Assembly: GCF_907165195.1 (NCBI RefSeq)
Contig: NZ_OU015584.1
Location: forward strand, 1,984,001 to 2,048,000
Length of the DNA: 64,000 bases
Origin: Parvicella tangerina
GTDB taxonomy: Bacteria > Bacteroidota > Bacteroidia > Flavobacteriales_D > Parvicellaceae
Direction: 5' to 3'
Shown: positions 1 to 8,913 of the stretch, one piece after another
Layout: every line of letters begins with the position of its first letter
How positions within the stretch are numbered: position 1 is the stretch's first letter
The notes under the pieces: generated by a model
Databases searched by the model: none
Seen by the model: the letters and a program-made list of their open reading frames with translations, nothing else
Told to the model about the DNA's origin: nothing
Position numbers and translations under genes: made by a program

Positions 1-342
1 TTTGCGCATGTGTTTCAAGGCTTCTCGAGCTGACACCCACTCCAGTCCGATGAATTTATGTGGTTCCATATTCTCATACCTAGAGACTTCGCTAGTTAGG
101 TAATAATATACATACATGTATTTATCGTCATTAAGTTCAAGTGTAGAGGTGAGGTACTTCATGTCTTTGAGTTCGCAATTAACATTGCCTTCTTCAACAG
201 CTTCTCGTAAACAAGCTTGTTTCGGTGACTCACGTTTTTCTAGCGTACCACCCAGCAGCACATAGCGAAGCTTCTTGGACTTCTTTCTAAGAAGAAGAAG
301 TTCGTCATTTTTGTAGACTACTAATTTTGCTTTACTCTTCAC
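1..342 (-). CDS. Nudix hydrolase, 3' end beyond window (partial)
   Basis: The reverse strand is open from a GTG at 340-342 to the left edge of the window, so the C-terminus is missing. A stop lies three codons upstream of the GTG and no ATG precedes the Nudix box, so GTG is the only sensible start. The peptide contains GGTLEKRESPKQACLREAVEEG, a Nudix box of the form G-x5-E-x7-RE-U-x-EE, and the usual Gly near the box end is replaced by Asn. Nudix enzymes hydrolyse nucleoside diphosphates linked to another group, using Mg2+ held by the box glutamates. The substrate cannot be read from this fragment. The gene diverges from the HEAT-like gene at 492. Confidence 0.85.
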   Translation of the reverse strand, partial: MKSKAKLVVYKNDELLLLRKKSKKLRYVLLGGTLEKRESPKQACLREAVEEGNVNCELKDMKYLTSTLELNDDKYMYVYYYLTSEVSRYENMEPHKFIGLEWVSAREALKHMRK

Positions 343-438
343 TTTAACAAATTACTAGGCGAATATATTTTAAATTGAGAAAGTAACATGACTCTGATAG
401 GATTAATACGTTAACAATTATTCATAGCTCGAATATTC

Positions 439-468
439 TTGTACTTTGCTGTCAATCCGTTAAATTTG
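439..468 (+). promoter_or_regulatory. Bacteroidota-type promoter for the HEAT-like gene
   Basis: A TTG at 439-441 and TAAATTTG at 461-468 are 19 bases apart, matching the Bacteroidota consensus TTG-N19-21-TAnnTTTG. The start codon at 492 lies 23 bases downstream, leaving a short leader. Confidence 0.6.
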
Positions 469-491
469 CAACCTCTAAAACAAATAGAACA

Positions 492-1025
492 ATGGCTGAA
501 TCAACCACTCAAAAGAAAGTAATAGCAACGATCATTGAAGACCTGGGTTCGAACGATGATAAAAAAATTCTTGCGGCACTCAAGCGAGTAAAAAGCAAAG
601 GTGACGCTTCAGTGATCAAGCCAATGGTAAAAACGTTTGCTGCTTCAACAAGTGAAGACGTACGCGGTGAGATAAGAGCATTATTAGCACAGATCAAAGT
701 AAAAAAAGCATTAGTAGAGATCATTGAAAGCCTAGCCGATGGTGATGATGATGTCAATGAAATGTTATTGTTTGCGATATGGAATGCTAATCTTAATGCT
801 TCTAACTATCTAGCTGAAGTTGCAGAGGCTTCTGTGAAAGGAAATTACATGGTCGCACTTGAAGGCTTGACAGTGATTGAAAATCAAGATGGGCCTTTCT
901 CTGAAGAGGTTCTTAATGATGCTAAACTGGTGCTTAATGAGTATTTTAATCAAGAGGATGAGAAAGCTGATCTAATCAAGTCCATGTATGAAGTGATTAA
1001 TCAATTTGAAGACAGTTTTGAGTAA
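492..1025 (+). CDS. HEAT-repeat-like helical protein
   Basis: This 177-residue soluble protein has no signal peptide or membrane segment. It is built of paired amphipathic helices with the spacing of HEAT repeats: an N-terminal helix with KKILAALKRVK, then helix pairs around KPMVKTFAAS, GEIRALLAQI and NEMLLFAIWNA. It is strongly acidic, ending EDSFE. HEAT-like scaffolds usually mediate protein-protein contacts, and no catalytic motif is seen. Its stop codon shares one base with the start of the GNAT gene (TAATG), so the two are probably co-transcribed from the promoter at 439-468. The partner and exact role are unknown. Confidence 0.75.
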   Translation: MAESTTQKKVIATIIEDLGSNDDKKILAALKRVKSKGDASVIKPMVKTFAASTSEDVRGEIRALLAQIKVKKALVEIIESLADGDDDVNEMLLFAIWNANLNASNYLAEVAEASVKGNYMVALEGLTVIENQDGPFSEEVLNDAKLVLNEYFNQEDEKADLIKSMYEVINQFEDSFE

Positions 1026-1498
1026 TGATTCGCAGAATCAAGCTTGAGGATAATGCAGCTTGTGCCTCAATGATTAGAGGCGTTTTTGAAGAATTGGAAG
1101 CTGCAACAGCTGGGACCGTATATGAAGACCCTACAACTGATTCATTGTTTGAATTATTTGATCGAGATGATGCTGTTTTCTATGTTCTAGAGCTTGATGG
1201 AGTTATTCACGGAAGTTGTGGAGTTTTCCCAACAAAAGGATTGCCAGAGGGAGTTGCAGAACTCGTTAAATATTATGTTTCAGGAACTGTACGGGGTAAG
1301 GGGTACGGTAAGCAACTTATGGAGATTTGCGAGGAGAAGGCTAAAGAAATGGGATATCGGCAGTTGTATATTGAGTCTACCGAAGACTTTAAGGACGCTG
1401 TGCGTATCTATGAAAAAATAGGCTATCGACAGCTGGGTCGAGCATTAGGTGATTCTGGTCATGATGGTTGTCCTATTTGGATGTTGAAAACGCTGTAA
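1025..1498 (+). CDS. GNAT family N-acetyltransferase
   Basis: This 157-residue protein has the GCN5-related acetyltransferase fold. The acetyl-CoA binding motif A is visible as YYVSGTVRGKGYGKQLME (R-G-x-G-x-G/A pattern), followed by the C-terminal segment IYEKIGYRQLGR typical of the family. The N-terminus (MIRRIKLEDNAACASMIRGV) is the usual first strand-helix. GNAT enzymes move an acetyl group from acetyl-CoA to an amine; the substrate here cannot be predicted. Translation is coupled to the preceding HEAT-like gene through a TAATG overlap. The gene converges on the minus-strand gene 1505-1951 with only six bases between stops. Confidence 0.85.
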   Translation: MIRRIKLEDNAACASMIRGVFEELEAATAGTVYEDPTTDSLFELFDRDDAVFYVLELDGVIHGSCGVFPTKGLPEGVAELVKYYVSGTVRGKGYGKQLMEICEEKAKEMGYRQLYIESTEDFKDAVRIYEKIGYRQLGRALGDSGHDGCPIWMLKTL

Positions 1499-1504
1499 CA
1501 GTTT

Positions 1505-1951
1505 CTAATTAAAGTCTGACCGGTTTTCCACTAAAAGCTCTAGGAAATCATTCATCTCGCTATTATCAATGCTGAATGCACCTTGCTTGAACGTGGTGAG
1601 GTAATACTTATCTCCATCGACTTCGATTTCTACCCACTTCATTTTTCTCTTTATAGGAGCGACTTTCAAGTTGGCCTCTTGAATATCTACTTCAATTCCG
1701 GGTTTATCACTTTGCTCAGGCTGATAATTAAGTTTTGTTCCATTTAGTGTTAACACACCATTAGAATCAAAAAACTTCACTCCTTTCTTATTGAATGTCT
1801 CTTCGGAAGCACAATGAAAGAACGCAGCGAAATCGGGTTCGTCCAGTACGTTCTCACCTTTTACCTTTGCCAATGCCTTTTTTTCTCTATTCTTTTTGAT
1901 GATCATTAGCACGATAGCAACGATCACACCTATAATGGCTCCTTCAATCAT
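1505..1951 (-). CDS. Membrane-anchored protein of unknown function
   Basis: This 148-residue protein begins with one hydrophobic helix (about residues 2-19, GAIIGVIVAIVLMIIKK) followed by a basic stretch, so it is probably a single-pass inner-membrane protein with its C-terminus in the cytoplasm. The remaining 120 residues form a mostly beta domain (FFDSNGVLTLNGTKLNY, WVEIEVDGDKYYLTTF). I do not recognise a family. It lies just upstream, on the same strand, of nothing closely spaced: the ABC operon at 2019-5042 is transcribed toward it and ends 67 bases away. Confidence 0.7.
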   Translation of the reverse strand: MIEGAIIGVIVAIVLMIIKKNREKKALAKVKGENVLDEPDFAAFFHCASEETFNKKGVKFFDSNGVLTLNGTKLNYQPEQSDKPGIEVDIQEANLKVAPIKRKMKWVEIEVDGDKYYLTTFKQGAFSIDNSEMNDFLELLVENRSDFN

Positions 1952-2018
1952 GGTTGATTATTTTCTTTTATTCTAAACTACAAAATCAGAATGACTTTAA
2001 AAGATACTTGATGTATAA

Positions 2019-2693
2019 TTATTTGTGCTTAATAATCCTTCCATCCTCCATAAGGATAGTGCGATCTGTCTTTTTTGCAAAATCTTGGTCGTGGGTTACG
2101 ATCAATAATGAAAGGTCTTGTTTTTCATTCAGCTCTTTGAAAATCTCAAATACATTATCAGAGTTTTTACTATCGAGATTTCCGGTAGGCTCATCTCCCA
2201 TGATAATTTTAGGGTCATTGATAAGCGCTCTTGCAATGGAAACTCGTTGTTTTTGTCCGCCAGATAACATGTTTGCTTTTTTATGGGCTTGATTTTCGAT
2301 GCCGAGCAGGGCTAACTTCTCCATTCCATCGGCTTCTATTTGTTTCCTAGACTTGAACCCTAATTTCTCTGCTGGGAGCATTACATTTTCTAAAACGGTG
2401 AATTCAGGCAACAGGTAATGAAACTGAAATACAAAACCAATCATTTCATTGCGTATTCGCGCCAACTCTTCATGGGTTTTGTCGCTAATCAATTCATCAT
2501 TCAAGAAAAGCTCTCCTTCATAATCAGTATCCATGGTGGATAGAATGTAAAGCAAAGTGGATTTTCCACAGCCCGATTTACCCATCACAGAAACAAATTC
2601 ACCTTTGTCTACCCACAGGCTAATGTCTTTCAATACATGAAAATTAACCGGTTTCCTAAAGTGTTTATTGATGTTTTTCGTTTCTAAGATCAT
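2019..2693 (-). CDS. ABC transporter ATPase, LolD/MacB type
   Basis: This 224-residue nucleotide-binding subunit has all ABC motifs: Walker A GKSGCGKST (38-46), Q-loop Gln90, signature LSGGQ (143-147), Walker B IIMGDE (163-168) and H-loop His201. Insertion and length place it in the LolD/MacB/FtsE class that works with FtsX-like permeases rather than importers. It is the last gene of an adaptor-permease-ATPase operon, overlapping the permease stop by 4 bases (ATGA), which suggests translational coupling. The set probably drives export of a peptide, antibiotic or lipid-linked substrate across the envelope. The substrate is not deducible. Confidence 0.9.
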   Translation of the reverse strand: MILETKNINKHFRKPVNFHVLKDISLWVDKGEFVSVMGKSGCGKSTLLYILSTMDTDYEGELFLNDELISDKTHEELARIRNEMIGFVFQFHYLLPEFTVLENVMLPAEKLGFKSRKQIEADGMEKLALLGIENQAHKKANMLSGGQKQRVSIARALINDPKIIMGDEPTGNLDSKNSDNVFEIFKELNEKQDLSLLIVTHDQDFAKKTDRTILMEDGRIIKHK

Positions 2694-3955
2694 TTTCCTC
2701 GTATGATTTCTACTGGGTCAATATTTTTGGCTTTTCTTGAAGGTAAATATCCTGCAAAAAAGGTCGAAATAATAGCAAATACAATTCCTGCAACATAAAA
2801 TGCGGGATTAAAGTTGACAGGATATGTTTTGATATTTGGAATCGCATCTGTTTCGAACGGAACGGTGCTGATGAGATAGGAGACGCCAAAACCGAGTAAT
2901 AGTCCTAAAATCCCTCCGATTAAACCTATGAGCATAGCCTGAAAGATAAAAATACGCTGAACATCTCCGCCAGAGAAACCTGTAGCCTTCAAAATGGCTA
3001 TATCATCCATTTTCTCATAAATAAACATGTTTAGGATGTTGTAAATGCCAAAACCAGCAACAATGAGTAAAGTAATCGACACAGCATAAGAAATTAGATT
3101 TCGGATGCTTGTACCTGTGTCAAATTGCGCATTTGCAGTTTGAATATCGGTTGCGGTAATGTCAAATTGTTGAGCAAGGTATTGAGCCATTGCTGGGGCA
3201 TTATCTTTATCGGTTAACTTGATGTTAAGATCTGTAATGAAATCTTGGGTGACTCCAGCAATTTTCTGTGCTGTAGCGAGATTAGCATAGCTTTGAGAGT
3301 TGTCAATCTCTGCCATTCCACTTTCGTAAAGCCCAATAATCTTTAAGGAAACCTGCTTCCCTCCTCCTGGACTGACCGTAATGTTGTCCCCGAGCTCTAG
3401 GGAAAGCTTCTTAGCAATTCCTTTTCCTAGAATAATCGTATTTGTTCCTGATTTTAATGCATGATAATCACCAGCCGTGATGTAGTCGTCTAAATTGTAA
3501 AACTCCACCTCTTTATCGATGTCTATTCCTCTTACCATACCATTTAATTGGGTGCTACCCCCTAAGTAAAAGACTTTTGCAGCAAACTGAGGAGTAACAG
3601 CTACGACCTGATCATCGTTCTCCAGCATATCCATCATAGGAAGTGCATTTTTAATCTTGATGGGAGCTGAACTTGGCTTGATGCTTGACACAAAGTTTAC
3701 CTTTTCTTCAAAGTCATCATGAATAGAGATCGGTTGATAGTCGCTTGGGGATGCTTCGTTATACAAGTGAACATGTGGGGTTCTGTTAAGGATCAGGTCG
3801 TCCAAGATTTGATTCAAACCTGTCATGAAGCTCATGAGAATAATGTAAGTCCCAATTCCAAATGTTACACCTAGAGCAGCAACAATGGTTTGCTTTAACC
3901 GAGAAGACAAATGGACCCTGGAAATGCGTAATATGAAAAACAGATCAATCTTCAT
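2690..3955 (-). CDS. ABC transporter permease, FtsX/MacB family
   Basis: This 421-residue protein has the type VII ABC exporter layout. There is one N-terminal membrane helix (about 20-45, TIVAALGVTFGIGTYIILMSF), a large periplasmic MacB-PCD-like domain (about 50-285), then three C-terminal helices (about 285-310, 335-360, 385-408) with the FtsX hallmark around YEKMDDIAILKATGFSGGDV. It ends in the typical PSRKAKNIDPVEIIRGK tail. These permeases transmit ATP-driven motion to the periplasm instead of carrying substrate through the membrane. The gene lies between the adaptor (11-base overlap) and the ATPase (4-base overlap). Confidence 0.9.
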   Translation of the reverse strand: MKIDLFFILRISRVHLSSRLKQTIVAALGVTFGIGTYIILMSFMTGLNQILDDLILNRTPHVHLYNEASPSDYQPISIHDDFEEKVNFVSSIKPSSAPIKIKNALPMMDMLENDDQVVAVTPQFAAKVFYLGGSTQLNGMVRGIDIDKEVEFYNLDDYITAGDYHALKSGTNTIILGKGIAKKLSLELGDNITVSPGGGKQVSLKIIGLYESGMAEIDNSQSYANLATAQKIAGVTQDFITDLNIKLTDKDNAPAMAQYLAQQFDITATDIQTANAQFDTGTSIRNLISYAVSITLLIVAGFGIYNILNMFIYEKMDDIAILKATGFSGGDVQRIFIFQAMLIGLIGGILGLLLGFGVSYLISTVPFETDAIPNIKTYPVNFNPAFYVAGIVFAIISTFFAGYLPSRKAKNIDPVEIIRGK

Positions 3956-5042
3956 CTAGTGGATAGATTTTTGTGTCCTGATCAATTCCTTCAAGAATCT
4001 GTACAAACTCAAGATCTTTAAGTCCTGTCTTCACGGTTACCATGCCATCTTTGGTTCTTACTTCATTTTTTGCGTTAAGGTATTTTCTAGGAATGACCAT
4101 CGCTTCTTCTATCTCATTAATGATGATATTGCTTTCCCCTGACATGCCATAGAGTAGGGTGGATGGTTTTTCCAGGAAGATCCCCTCAACAGTAAAGGTT
4201 TGATTAACCTGATCTTTTTGTGGATAGATTTTGCTAACCTCACAACGAAAAGTTTCTTCTGGATACGATTCTAATGACACAATTACTTGTTGACCAATTT
4301 TAACTTGGGTAATGTCTTCTTCGTCTACTAACATTTTCAGCACAAATTGATCTCGACTACCAATGATTGCAAATGGCATTTGAGAAGAGATGAATTCACC
4401 GGTTTCCTTCTCAACACTGTAGACCATTCCATCAATGAAAGAGTAAATATAGCTGTCGTCAAGATTAATATTCGCTACCTTAAGATTGGCCTCCGATAGC
4501 TTTAAGCTGCTTTGCAGTTCATCCTTCATCTGCTCGTATTTCTGATAAGCATTGTCTAGTTGCTTTTGACTCAGGTCGTATTTGAGCTTTAAATTGTCTA
4601 CAGAGGATTCACTCACTACTTCTTCTTGAAGTAATTTCTTGTTTTTAAAATAGTTAGAAGAGTCAAACTTAACTTGAGATTTAAGGATATCTATTTCGCT
4701 TTTAAGACTTTTTAGCGTATTTCCGGAACCGTAAAGTTTGCTCTCGGCTAATTGGTATTGAAGTTTGGCTTTCTCTTGGTTGACTTCCATTCCATTGTTG
4801 ATGATTGACCCGATCTTCTGACCTGCAAAAACAGAATCGCCTTCATTTACAAATACTTCCGAGATAATACCTGTTAGTTGTGGGTATGCTGTATATAAAT
4901 TGGCTGGTTCTACGATTACTGATGCGTAGATAGAATGGGTCAAAGGTTTTATTTCTGGCTTTATTCCCTCTCGTTTTTCACCACAGGCAGACAGAAGAAC
5001 TCCAATGCAAAGGATGATAGAAATTGAAATGTGTTTTTTCAT
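3945..5042 (-). CDS. Efflux periplasmic adaptor lipoprotein (MacA/HlyD-like)
   Basis: This 365-residue protein starts with a lipoprotein signal peptide ending LLSAC (Cys20). It follows the membrane-fusion order: a biotinyl-lipoyl half motif (VNEGDSVFAGQKIG, about 70-85), a long helical hairpin of about 110 residues, the second lipoyl half (DSYIYSFIDGMVYSVEKETGEFI), then a beta-barrel domain and membrane-proximal domain. Such adaptors link an inner-membrane pump to an outer-membrane channel. No TolC gene is in this operon, so it probably borrows one from elsewhere. First gene of the adaptor-permease-ATPase operon. Confidence 0.88.
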   Translation of the reverse strand: MKKHISISIILCIGVLLSACGEKREGIKPEIKPLTHSIYASVIVEPANLYTAYPQLTGIISEVFVNEGDSVFAGQKIGSIINNGMEVNQEKAKLQYQLAESKLYGSGNTLKSLKSEIDILKSQVKFDSSNYFKNKKLLQEEVVSESSVDNLKLKYDLSQKQLDNAYQKYEQMKDELQSSLKLSEANLKVANINLDDSYIYSFIDGMVYSVEKETGEFISSQMPFAIIGSRDQFVLKMLVDEEDITQVKIGQQVIVSLESYPEETFRCEVSKIYPQKDQVNQTFTVEGIFLEKPSTLLYGMSGESNIIINEIEEAMVIPRKYLNAKNEVRTKDGMVTVKTGLKDLEFVQILEGIDQDTKIYPLDED

Positions 5043-5100
5043 GTTACAAAATAAGTGTTCCTAACAAAATAACAAACTGACATTTATCAGCAATATAAAT

Positions 5101-5129
5101 GAGTTCTGCCTATTCAACAAGTAGAACTC
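5101..5129. repeat. Short inverted repeat between divergent genes
   Basis: GAGTTCT at 5101-5107 and AGAACTC at 5123-5129 form a perfect 7-bp inverted repeat with a 15-base gap. It lies in the 236-base divergent intergenic region between the ABC export operon and the small gene at 5279. It could be an operator or a weak hairpin. Nothing else in this intergenic stretch is recognised. Confidence 0.3.
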
Positions 5130-5278
5130 CTTCAGGTTTATGATTTAAGGCTGTTTCGATAAGCTCAGCAAAATCAATATATCTGGATCCTTGTTTTCTA
5201 AAAGTAAAATTATCCGACAGATTTCAATTCATACAAGAAAAATATTATCTTCGGAGTGGAAAATTAAAATCGAGTACT

Positions 5279-5566
5279 ATGACATTTTATGAGGAATTGA
5301 GAGCTTTCTTTAAGAAGTATGATCCTGCTAGAATACGTTTAGCGAAAAAGATTGCAGCGAAATACAGAAAACCTAGAGGACAAAAAGCGGTTATGCGAAG
5401 ATTGAAAGAGGTTTATGCAGCGGGCGGTCCAGATAAATTTGATTTTTCCGCAGGTAAGAAGCCAGCAGTAGAGGCTGCTCCAGTGGCCGAAGCTCCTGTT
5501 GTGGAAGAAGCAACATCAGAAAACACAGAGAATTCTTCAGACGAAAGAACTGAAGTTTCAGAATAA
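5279..5566 (+). CDS. Small basic/acidic two-part protein of unknown function
   Basis: This 95-residue protein has a highly basic helical N-terminal half (FFKKYDPARIRLAKKIAAKYRKPRG, residues 10-34, then MRRLKEVYAAGG) and a low-complexity Ala/Pro/Glu-rich acidic tail (PAVEAAPVAEAPVVEEATSE). There is no signal peptide. The basic half could bind nucleic acid or ribosome and the acidic tail could be an autoinhibitory or flexible extension; both are inference. A strong terminator follows 22 bases after the stop, so it is a single-gene transcript. I do not recognise a named family. Confidence 0.7.
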   Translation: MTFYEELRAFFKKYDPARIRLAKKIAAKYRKPRGQKAVMRRLKEVYAAGGPDKFDFSAGKKPAVEAAPVAEAPVVEEATSENTENSSDERTEVSE

Positions 5567-5588
5567 AAATAGTTCAAACATCTTATAG

Positions 5589-5625
5589 CCATCTGTCCAA
5601 AGATTTATGGACAGATGGTTTTTTT
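5589..5625 (+). terminator. Rho-independent terminator
   Basis: CCATCTGTCC (5589-5598) pairs perfectly with GGACAGATGG (5609-5618) across a 10-base loop, and seven T follow (5619-5625). It ends the transcript of the small gene at 5279. It overlaps the 5' part of the longer open frame of the next gene, which supports a later start (5637) for that gene. Confidence 0.9.
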
Positions 5626-5636
5626 ATGCGGTTACT

Positions 5637-6746
5637 ATGAAGAAAACACAGCTGCTTTTAATTACGATTCTACTTTTTTCTATTGTTGGTTGTTTATCAA
5701 ATGAAGAAACTTCGCCATCAGAACAAGAAACAACCAAAGACAAGAGCATAAATACGAAGGATACAAGTTATGCTCAATATATTCAGCAACATAATATAGC
5801 TGGGATTAAGGCAACTGGGTATGGCTATAAGTTTGGAGAGCCTTCGGAAGGAAATATACTCTATGCAACAAAATACAATAAGTCTGGACAATTATTGGAT
5901 TCATTGATCTATCAACAAAATGGAGTGATTGCCTCTCTTCACAACACCTATAATGACCAGAATAAATTATTAGTTTCAGAAATTCAAGATAGTGCAGGGT
6001 ACGTTAAACAGAAAGTTGTACGAACGTATGATGATAAAGGAAACGTATTGACTTTTCAGTTGAATCAAGAAGAAGCTGTTTTGTATAGTCAAAAGATGAA
6101 GTATGATGAGGAAGATCGAATTGTCAAAATCACAGAGTTCGATAAGGAAGGTGTTCCTCAGGTCATTACCAATTACACCTACAATGAAAGTGGTAAGTTG
6201 ATCATTGATGAGCAGGTGGATGCAATTGGTAATATCCTCGAGAAGAAAGTGTTTGTATATGATGAGAAGGGTAATAATACCGTGCAAACAATCTATGGGA
6301 CAGATGGTCAGGTTGTTGAGAAGAACTTCCTGAAGAAATATGATGAAAATGGTAATGCACAGCTCATTGAGAAATTCGATAAAAACGATTCACTAATTGT
6401 GACCTATCATTACGAGTATGATGACAAAGGCAAAGAAGTGAAAAGCATCATTTATAATGGAATTGGACAGATTGTTCGTCAGAGCATGGCAACATTGGAT
6501 GCACATGGTGATGAGATCATGTATGAAGTTTACGAGGGAGGTAAAGGATTAGTAGGGAAAGATGAGCGTAAGTATAATGAACAGCATCAGGAGATCGAAT
6601 TAATCGTTTACGATAACAAAGAAAAACAGATCAAAAGAAAAGTTAGTCATTACAATGATCATGGTTTGCTAAGTGAAGTGATTTCCTATGACAAGATTGA
6701 TGAACCTTTGTTTCGGATGACTTTTGATTACACCTTTCATAAATAG
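5637..6746 (+). CDS. YD-repeat-like lipoprotein
   Basis: The open frame begins at 5607, but that start lies inside the preceding terminator. The ATG at 5637 gives a clean lipoprotein signal, MKKTQLLLITILLFSIVGC, with Cys19 as the lipidated residue. The 369-residue product is mostly short beta repeats of about 20-25 residues carrying the pattern Y-x-Y-D-x-x-G-N/K (for example YDEKGNNTVQTIYG, YDENGNAQLIEKF, YEYDDKGKEVKS). These resemble the YD/RHS repeats that form beta-sheet shells. Two further secreted proteins in this window (57855 and 59426) share the style. It probably sits on the cell surface or in the periplasm; its role is unknown. Confidence 0.75.
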   Translation: MKKTQLLLITILLFSIVGCLSNEETSPSEQETTKDKSINTKDTSYAQYIQQHNIAGIKATGYGYKFGEPSEGNILYATKYNKSGQLLDSLIYQQNGVIASLHNTYNDQNKLLVSEIQDSAGYVKQKVVRTYDDKGNVLTFQLNQEEAVLYSQKMKYDEEDRIVKITEFDKEGVPQVITNYTYNESGKLIIDEQVDAIGNILEKKVFVYDEKGNNTVQTIYGTDGQVVEKNFLKKYDENGNAQLIEKFDKNDSLIVTYHYEYDDKGKEVKSIIYNGIGQIVRQSMATLDAHGDEIMYEVYEGGKGLVGKDERKYNEQHQEIELIVYDNKEKQIKRKVSHYNDHGLLSEVISYDKIDEPLFRMTFDYTFHK

Positions 6747-6859
6747 CCTATCATAGCCAGTGCTGAGTCTATCTGTTCCTTTTCTCAGGATTTTCATTAC
6801 ACAGATAGTTACTCCTCAATAGGAAGTTCAGTCAGCATGTTTAACTTAAACTACACATT

Positions 6860-8347
6860 ATGAAAAACTATCTAACATTATTTTCTTTAACTATGCTTTT
6901 GTTTGCATCTTGCAATAACACTTCAGAAGAAGAGCAAGACACCGGTCAGATCATTTCTTCAACAGATTCAAAACCTCAGTTAACATCGGGAATAACCCCT
7001 CCTGTTGAAGGACTCAATGTTCCTTTTATGCAAAAGAAGCTAAATGCTGAAGCTGGAGGTGCATTCGTTTATGAGACGGGGTCAATCGTTACTTTTCCTG
7101 AAAATGCCGTGCTGCATAAAGATGGTTCTCCAGTAAAGGGTGAAATAGATGTAGCCTATCGTGAATTTCAAGATCCCGTTGACATGTATTTTTCTGGCAT
7201 TCCTATGCATTATGACTCTATGGAAACTACCTATAATTTCGTTTCTGCTGGAATGTGTGAGCTCAAAGCCTATCAGAATGGAGAAGAACTCATCGTTAAC
7301 CCAGCATCAAAACCTGCTGTAGATATGGTGTCTAAAGATGCTGATCCAGTTCATAATCTATATTATTATGACGAGTCAGCGCAAAAGTGGCTACCTAAAG
7401 GCAAGCCGACTATTGACGAGCTGAAGGAGGCTACGGATCAACCAGAGCTTGCTGAAGCACTTCCAGTCAAACCTCAAAAAGCAGACCCTGAGAAGTATAG
7501 CTTCTACATTAGCATTGAAGATCTTGGAGGTGAATTTCAAGGTTTTGACAATATGCACTTTCAGATAGCGGATGAAGAAAAAAATTATAATCCGGCTGAT
7601 GCAAGTATCAAATGGTACACGGTGAATGTAAAAAAATCTCCCAAGCTTAAAGGAAAATATTTGGTTTCCTTCTCAAATGCTACACAGAGCAGGACATACA
7701 TCACTGACCCTGTATTTAGTGAAGAAGAATATGATAAAGCAATGGCTACTTATAATCAGATCATGAAAGAGAAAGCGGAGGAGATTAAAAAAATGGAAGA
7801 AGAGGTAGCTGCTTGGGAAAAAGAGCAAGCATTGATCTTAAAGCAGAATCGAATCATTGACTCAATCAATCAACAGGCGAAAGCGGAAATGGAAGCTTAT
7901 CAAAATGTGGTTAAAGGCGTTGAATTAAGTGAGTCTGGAGAAAGTACAGACATTAGAGATGTTGCGTTTAGGCAAGGAGAGTATTCGATTACAAGAGGAA
8001 TGGAAGTGGATGGATTCGGTGTTTGGAATTGTGATAACCCTGTGTTTTTGGATGGTTATGTGGATACAGAAGTGAAGTTTGAAGGTATATCCAATGAAGT
8101 AGATGGAGTGGCTATAAACCGAGTTTTTTCAGTGATTTACAAAAAGAAAAACAGCGTATTTGGAAACAATATTGACACGTACCGAAACCTGCCTAACGTA
8201 CCAGAAATCATCTTTTTTGTGGATAACAAAGTTCTCTACTATGGTGCTAACAACGACAATAAAGAACTAGCTGAAATTAAACTCCATCAATTAGATGTTT
8301 CCAGCATAAGTTATAAGGATATCAAGAAAAAATTGATCGGTAGTTAA
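6860..8347 (+). CDS. Surface lipoprotein with internal coiled coil, function unknown
   Basis: This 495-residue protein has a lipoprotein signal, LTMLLFASC (Cys18), and a Glu/Asp/Ser-rich linker. A beta domain (about 55-150) contains GSIVTFPENAVLHKDGSPVKGEIDVAYREF, a pattern common in large Bacteroidota surface proteins. A strongly charged heptad region (about 295-350, KAEEIKKMEEEVAAWEKEQALILKQ) is a probable coiled coil, and a C-terminal beta domain follows. I do not recognise a named family. Its stop codon overlaps the convergent 5-formyl-THF cyclo-ligase gene by 4 bases, so the two transcripts must run into each other. Confidence 0.7.
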   Translation: MKNYLTLFSLTMLLFASCNNTSEEEQDTGQIISSTDSKPQLTSGITPPVEGLNVPFMQKKLNAEAGGAFVYETGSIVTFPENAVLHKDGSPVKGEIDVAYREFQDPVDMYFSGIPMHYDSMETTYNFVSAGMCELKAYQNGEELIVNPASKPAVDMVSKDADPVHNLYYYDESAQKWLPKGKPTIDELKEATDQPELAEALPVKPQKADPEKYSFYISIEDLGGEFQGFDNMHFQIADEEKNYNPADASIKWYTVNVKKSPKLKGKYLVSFSNATQSRTYITDPVFSEEEYDKAMATYNQIMKEKAEEIKKMEEEVAAWEKEQALILKQNRIIDSINQQAKAEMEAYQNVVKGVELSESGESTDIRDVAFRQGEYSITRGMEVDGFGVWNCDNPVFLDGYVDTEVKFEGISNEVDGVAINRVFSVIYKKKNSVFGNNIDTYRNLPNVPEIIFFVDNKVLYYGANNDNKELAEIKLHQLDVSSISYKDIKKKLIGS

Positions 8348-8913
8348 TCGGTAAAATCAGTAAGGCCTACTGGAGATATAACTGCATCTAGCGGAATATC
8401 CCAGGGGTCTTTTTTTATGGTTTCATGAATTGGTTCGAATAGAGATACGCCAATCTTTTTGGTTTCAGTGGGTAGTTGAGCTAGAAAACCATCGTAAAAA
8501 CCTTGGCCATAACCAATTCTATTTCCGCTGTCATCCACACATAACAACGGAACAACAACGATATCTAACACCGATAGATCAACTGGCTTGATGGGGGAGG
8601 GAACAACTGTTCCGTAAACTCCGGGTTTAAAAGTAGTAGTCGAATCAAACCATGAGTGCTCAAGTCGCTTAGGCTTAAAAAAAGTCAATGATGTTGCCGT
8701 TTGAATGTCTTGTTGCCAACAGTACTCTATAAAACTCCAGATGTTAATTTCCTTACTGTTTGGAAGAGGAATAAAGACATGCACGTGCTTCGTTGTATCA
8801 TTCAAATGATTAATTAGCAGTTGATTGATTTTTGCAGAAGCCTCCGCAATTTGGTTTTCAGAGCAGACCCTTCTTCGGTCAAGGTAATATTGTCTTAGTT
8901 CCTGCTTGGTCAT
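8344..8913 (-). CDS. 5-formyltetrahydrofolate cyclo-ligase
   Basis: This 189-residue protein matches the 5-FCL (methenyl-THF synthetase) family in length and motifs. The N-terminus MTKQELRQYYLDRRR carries the basic ATP-contacting segment, and the C-terminal signature GYGQGFYDGFL (about 134-144) forms the nucleotide/folate site. The enzyme uses ATP to convert 5-formyl-THF to 5,10-methenyl-THF, returning the stored one-carbon unit to the active folate pool. Its start overlaps the murF stop by 4 bases (ATGA), so the two are co-transcribed although their pathways are unrelated. Cytoplasmic. Confidence 0.92.
   Translation of the reverse strand: MTKQELRQYYLDRRRVCSENQIAEASAKINQLLINHLNDTTKHVHVFIPLPNSKEINIWSFIEYCWQQDIQTATSLTFFKPKRLEHSWFDSTTTFKPGVYGTVVPSPIKPVDLSVLDIVVVPLLCVDDSGNRIGYGQGFYDGFLAQLPTETKKIGVSLFEPIHETIKKDPWDIPLDAVISPVGLTDFTD

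Noticed and set aside
5607-5636. Earlier start of the YD-repeat lipoprotein
   Set aside because: This start lies in the terminator hairpin and would hide the lipoprotein signal peptide.
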